Assembly: GCA_003118195.1 (NCBI GenBank)
Contig: BEXV01000999.1
Coordinates: 67,246-131,245, forward strand
Reading direction: 5' to 3'
Source of the DNA: Hemicentrotus pulcherrimus
Taxonomy: Eukaryota; Echinodermata; Echinoidea; Camarodonta; Strongylocentrotidae
DNA length: 64,000 bases
The position numbers and the translations under genes are program-made. Shown here piece after piece: positions 56,701 to 62,700 of the stretch. The first letter of the stretch is position 1. Each line of letters opens with the position of its first letter. The notes under the pieces were generated by a model. That model saw only the letters and a program-made list of their open reading frames with translations. It was not told the DNA's origin and made no database searches.

Positions 56701-59700
56701 GCAAGCAAGTTATTAATCTAACTTGTCTAATAATAAGTCTTGTTCTCATCCATATCTTTTTTCCAGATGATCATTCCCGAGTTATTTTAGATACAGATCC
56801 AGATGCACCACACGAAGATTACATCAATGCTTCATTTGTCAGCGTAAGTTTTCACATTTTGCACGCCATAGGAAATACCTTCAACATCCCATGAGTCCTA
56901 TCGACCTTTAAAAGAGGCTGTTTGTCTTGTTTTTGTTTTTGTTACTGCTTTATCATAAAACCAATGGAATACTGTTAGGGGTAACAAAATAACCCATAGC
57001 AATCAAAACCAGCGCAATACATCGTGCGGTTGTTATGCTTTAGTAACGAAAATGCATTTTATCGTCTTTTATTGTTACAGGAGACGATTATAATTCTGCC
57101 TGACTCTTTACTATCTTTAGTATATTTTGTTTAAAAAAACAATGCACGATTTAATTACTTCCACTTTTATTAGCTGACTAAGTGCGGCATCATTATGATC
57201 AAGCCGAACAGTGCGCCGTCGTCTGGATATATCATTAATTATTCGAGGGAGTAATAACTCAGTTTAATACCAATATCCTTTTTCTCTTTCAAACACATTG
57301 TAAAAGGTTGGCGCAGACGTGTATTAAAAACTGTTTATTATCATAATTTTTTTTTTTTAAAGGGCTAAGCTCTCGAGCTCTTCATATTTTTCTGACATAC
57401 AAAAGCTGTGTTGATGTAACTTGCATGCACAGACGCGGATTATGTGATAATAGGTGTGGTTTAAGCCAGATTGTTTGAGTCAGTCTTATTACTGCTGGGT
57501 CAAACATCTCGGACAGATCGGACAGTTCCGTTAAGCTGTAAGAATCAATAATTGATTTCATTTTACCATAATAAGTGGACATATAGATATCTTTACAAGT
57601 CACAGCTCTGTTGAACGATTGAGACTTTCATTGATCTTTGTAAAACTGCAGAGTAATTATAATAAGACATTGCCTGTAACTGAAAGATAAAAATTCGATT
57701 TTTCTTTTGATTTTCAGGGTTATCTCAAACCGAAGGCATATATCGCGACGCAAGGTGAGAACATTTCTAATTGTACAGTGCGTGTATTGGATTGTATCTT
57801 ACTTGTTGGACTTTAGATCACTCAGTACTTATTGAATGTCGATAGGGCTATGACTATAAAACAAACATGCTTATGTATGTATATAGCACACAAAAAAGGA
57901 ATAACATGACTTCGTAAACTCAGTGATTCGGTAACTTTGGAATGGCTTAAAGAAAGAAAAAAAAAATCGGCTGCACCTGGTGCTTTTCCATGTTTGCCAA
58001 GCCTAAGTCACATTGTTCACCCAACTGCTACCGCCGCACTCAAACATGTGCGTCATGGCTGACATAAAACTATTTCTAATTTATCCGTAGGTCCTCTGTC
58101 AACGACTGTATTCGATTTCTGGAGAATGGTTTGGCAAGAAAGAGTACCAGTCATCGTCATGCTTACAAAACTAGTCGAAAATAAGAAGGTAAGATTAACG
58201 ATGTATATATTTATATATTACTTTTAGAATACTTGAAGGAAGCATGCTTGTATAACATTGCATTTGATGAGAAAAAATAAACATTTTCACATAACTGGTA
58301 TTGTTTCCATTTGTTATAGAATCAATGTCTCCTGAGTACCAGAACCTTTGATAATGACACTATTCTATAAAGAATGCATGGCACTTGATTGCGATTCATT
58401 TATTTTGCAACGTTTCCCCCTTTTTTGTTATGACAGAGAAAGTGCGACCCGTATTGGCCCGAAGACATCGAGACATATGGTGATTTCACATTGACTGTGG
58501 TAGCTGAAAGGAACTACCTCAACTACACTGAACGTACCCTGACAATCAGAAAGGTAGGGAATTTAAGAATGGATCTCTAAAAAACGACTGAAATATTTTA
58601 TAATTACAGCTACCTTTGCAATAAGAAAGCCTGGGAATTGAAGAATGGATCTTAAAAACCGCTGCAATGTTCCTTTTTACATCGTTCACGCTAAATTTGA
58701 TTTGTATTCGACGGTTTTTCACCTTTAACAAACTTTGCAAGAAGTGTCCGTATAACATATTGTATTGAGATTATACAAGAGAAAATTGATGTTTATAAAC
58801 ATCAAATATCAAACTAACCTTTAATTGTGTAAAAAGTGCAATATCTTTGGCAAAGGACGGAAATGAAATTAAAGTAGAATATATCAGAAAAGTTGCTTTG
58901 TTAATAATATCATTCCTTTAGAGTCAAGTAGTGATTTATGAATACTCAAGAATAAATGCAATAATCAATATGTTAGAATAAAACCCATAGTTGAGCCGGG
59001 TTCGAACAGTTAAGATGTTTATCTTCCCCGGATGAGGCCATATTTCACAGATATTTTCGTATTATAGCATATTTCCTTGCAGCTACAAATCGCTTCACAG
59101 TTAGCTCCACAGTAGTAAATAGCCCACGTAACCAATGATTAAAAACTTCAACAAGACCAGTCGAGGCCTGAAGAATAAATCTGTTTTTTTTTGTATGGCA
59201 GGCATGGGACCCAGAGGAAAGGCGGGTACAACACTTCCACTACACCTCCTGGCCTGACATGGGTCTACCCCTCAGCGCCACACCCCTTCTGGAGTTCATC
59301 ACTAAGGTCAAAGAGTTTGAGGCCAGGCCCAGCGGACCTACCATCGTCCATTGCAGGTAAGCATTACATTATTAATTCTAAAATCACTGTTATTATTAGT
59401 TTTTCTTTATTGCGATCAAAACTTAACAGATACATAACAATACTAGAAATAATTCACACAAAGTCATAGAAACTGTAGAGCCTGATACATAAATATATGA
59501 ATAACAATGTGCTGCAGTTAAATATACATTATCAAATAATTGCTGTGCAGCGTGATTATATTGCAATCATCATCAATCATATTAAATCATCTCAGATCTC
59601 CTGTGGACCGTATTACAGAAGTGTCAAAATATTGAACAGTATATTTTCCACTTGGATTCGGTGAAAGCTATTCATGGAATTTAGCAAAGACTGACTAAAT

Positions 59701-62700
59701 GATGGCCTTGTGTTTGATGCACAAAGTAGCACGAGTACCAACAATGCCAGTTGTCAGTGGCTGAGAGGATCTGAGTACTTTAGATAAGAGTTTAAAAAAT
59801 AACTGTTATCTTTTTCATTTCATTTCGATTAAGGTTATTGGGCATATCTAGCTGTTATTGCAAAAACAACACAGCAATTACTTTGGAAATGATAAATTCA
59901 AAATTAAATTATATTATATATTTGTATTAATCGCGTCTGCCCTTGTCCAGATTCCTATTGTGAGATGGTCAGATAAAATACTTCACAATTATTGTTTTGT
60001 TCGCAGTGCTGGAGTTGGCCGTACAGGTACCTACATCACCATAGATTCCATGATGGACATGTCGGCCAGAGAGCAACAGATCAATGTACTCGATTTCATC
60101 TATAGGATGAGAACGAAGCGAGTCAAGATGGTCCAGACACCGGTAAGTCCTACCTTCAAGCTCTTACTAAATTACAAGCTATTGCAAGAAACGTGTCATG
60201 CCCACACACCTATCGATAGACTGCAGGTAATGGACGCATTGAATTCAATAGGTTAATATTGGTTCCCTCTTATCCACCCATGTAGCGCTTTCCTGTTTGG
60301 GGTTATTTTTGTAACGTTTTAAAATTAAACCAGTTCCCCGATATCAAAAACCGAGATGATTATGTTAGTAGCAAAGTAATTAGTTAATATATTTTTTGGA
60401 CTTCTTTTTAATGACAAACCTTTATTCAAGCAATCCCTGAGAATGTTTTTATTACCTGAATTATTTTCATCCGCATCCCAATTATTTGTCAGATAATGGA
60501 CAGAGACAAGCTCCCCAGGTTTGAGTAACATTTGAATGTATTGTTAGCTAGTATAAACTGGGATCCGTTTTGCAAAGCCTTTTTTCAATGACAAATGACA
60601 AAAATCAGTGTCAAATCTGCTGATAACCAATCGGAAGCAAGAATTTCACTAGCTTATAACAAAAACTGTCATTTGTCACTGATGACAAGTTTTGTGAAAT
60701 GGGGCCCTGGTCATCATCCATTTTTGTTTTAGTAAAATTCATGAATTTCAATGGTAGCTCCAATATTGTATGCTACTTTTTATCGTCAGGCTTATTTTTA
60801 AATAAATTCTTTCGGATTATTTGTTTGTGTTTTAGGAGCAATATGTGTTCATCTACGAGGCCCTTCTCGAATGCCTGCTATGCGGCTACACCTCCGTGCC
60901 TACAAAGACCATTGTACAATACTTCACCAGACTAGAGCAAACCAACCTACACACCAAGAGAACTTTCTTGGAGGAACATCTCAGTGTGAGTATACAAACT
61001 AATTTTAGTCCCATTCAAAAGACAGAACTAGCACATCTGTAGGATGACGTGTAATGGGGTAGTAATGTAGCAGTGGTCTTGTTTCGGGGAGTGGGGGGGG
61101 GGGGTTAAAAACCAAGTCGAAGCTCTCTAATGCCCTTTCACGAGGCATGAATCCGTATTAACCCGTACCTCAGCTTAGATTTAAAACCACAGGTTCCTGG
61201 TATCTCAAATATGAGTATACACCTGCTTTGAAACAAGTCATGTCATTGGCAACCCGACATGGATAGTCCCTTCCAATCCTTCTAGTTTTGAAAAGACGTA
61301 TGAAATCTGGATTTAGTTTTATTTAGGCAGTTGGAAAGATATCTTGTCATCGTTGTAGAAAAATACACATGTGTTTTATGTTAGAGAAGAATCTCTTCAG
61401 AATGTTTCTTTTTGTTGTCTATAGTATGTGACTTAAATTGCTGATTTCATCTTTCTCTGTTGTTACCATGGTGATGATACAGGCCCTAGATGCTATGTCA
61501 ATCTTCTACAGTGACGTGAGCATGCAGGCGGGCAAGAGCTCTGAGAATCATCATAAGAACAGATATCCTGATAATATACCTCGTAAGTACCAAGTTAAGT
61601 TATTCATTTTCCTTATAAATCACGAAGAATGCCGAATCCGCCGAAATCATCACAAATTTCCGTTGAGTTAATATTTGAGTGTTAAGGCTTCAAGAACAGC
61701 ATTTTCAGTCATCTTTATGATCGGTATAGCCTGTGATTGTTCTCAACACTTCAATTGGTTGGGTCAATGTTCTTAAATGACTGTTGGAAGATTTTCAAGC
61801 ATTCATATTACCGCACATGCACTTGATTGTGATAACAATGTAAAATCATTGCTTTACAAATATCATAACAATATATTTGGATATAACTATATATTTGTAG
61901 GGCCTATGTCTTTAAAAATGTTAGTTAACTCTCATCACAACTAAATTCATGCAGTCATATAAATGAATCAACAATAAGCATGATGACCTGAATTTCGTTT
62001 ATGAAACAATATGAATCAATAAGCATCAATTTATTTCATTTTTTTTCTTTCTTTTAGTTGACAAGTACCGACCATACTTGATGACAGGCTGCAGTGAAGG
62101 ACAAACAAACTACGTCAATGCAACATTTTTAGATGTAAGAGTTTATCTTTTGATTCAGCTTATTCTCGTAAAGGCAAAATAATGAACAGTAAGCTATTGA
62201 AAAATAAAATCAAAGAGTTCAAAGTGGATGATGAAAAGTTACATTTTAATCGTTATGTTTTATTTACAATGGCTAGTATCGGTTTTATATTTGTTTTCTA
62301 AAACATAAAACTTTTGTTTTGATTCAAAAGGGAACAACGTAGAAATGAATTAGTTATTTATGCCTACAACAGTAGTTATCATTTACATGTTATTGTTTTC
62401 TTCTTCATGAAATGGGTATGTTGTACGAAATAAAAGTAAACTTATAATTTCATTTTTAAAGCTTTTTGATTTAACAAGAGTTCAATATTTCATTATAAGA
62501 ACATAGTAGAAGAGATTCGAAGCACTGAATAAAATGTAACAGTATAATTCAATTTCTTATGTCTTTTCTGTCATTTAACAGGGGTTCAATAGGCGTGATA
62601 TGTACATCGCAACACAGATGCCCCTCAAACATACGGTCGAAGAATTTTGGAGGATGATCTACGACTACAACTCTAACGTCATTGTAATGCTAAATGAAAT

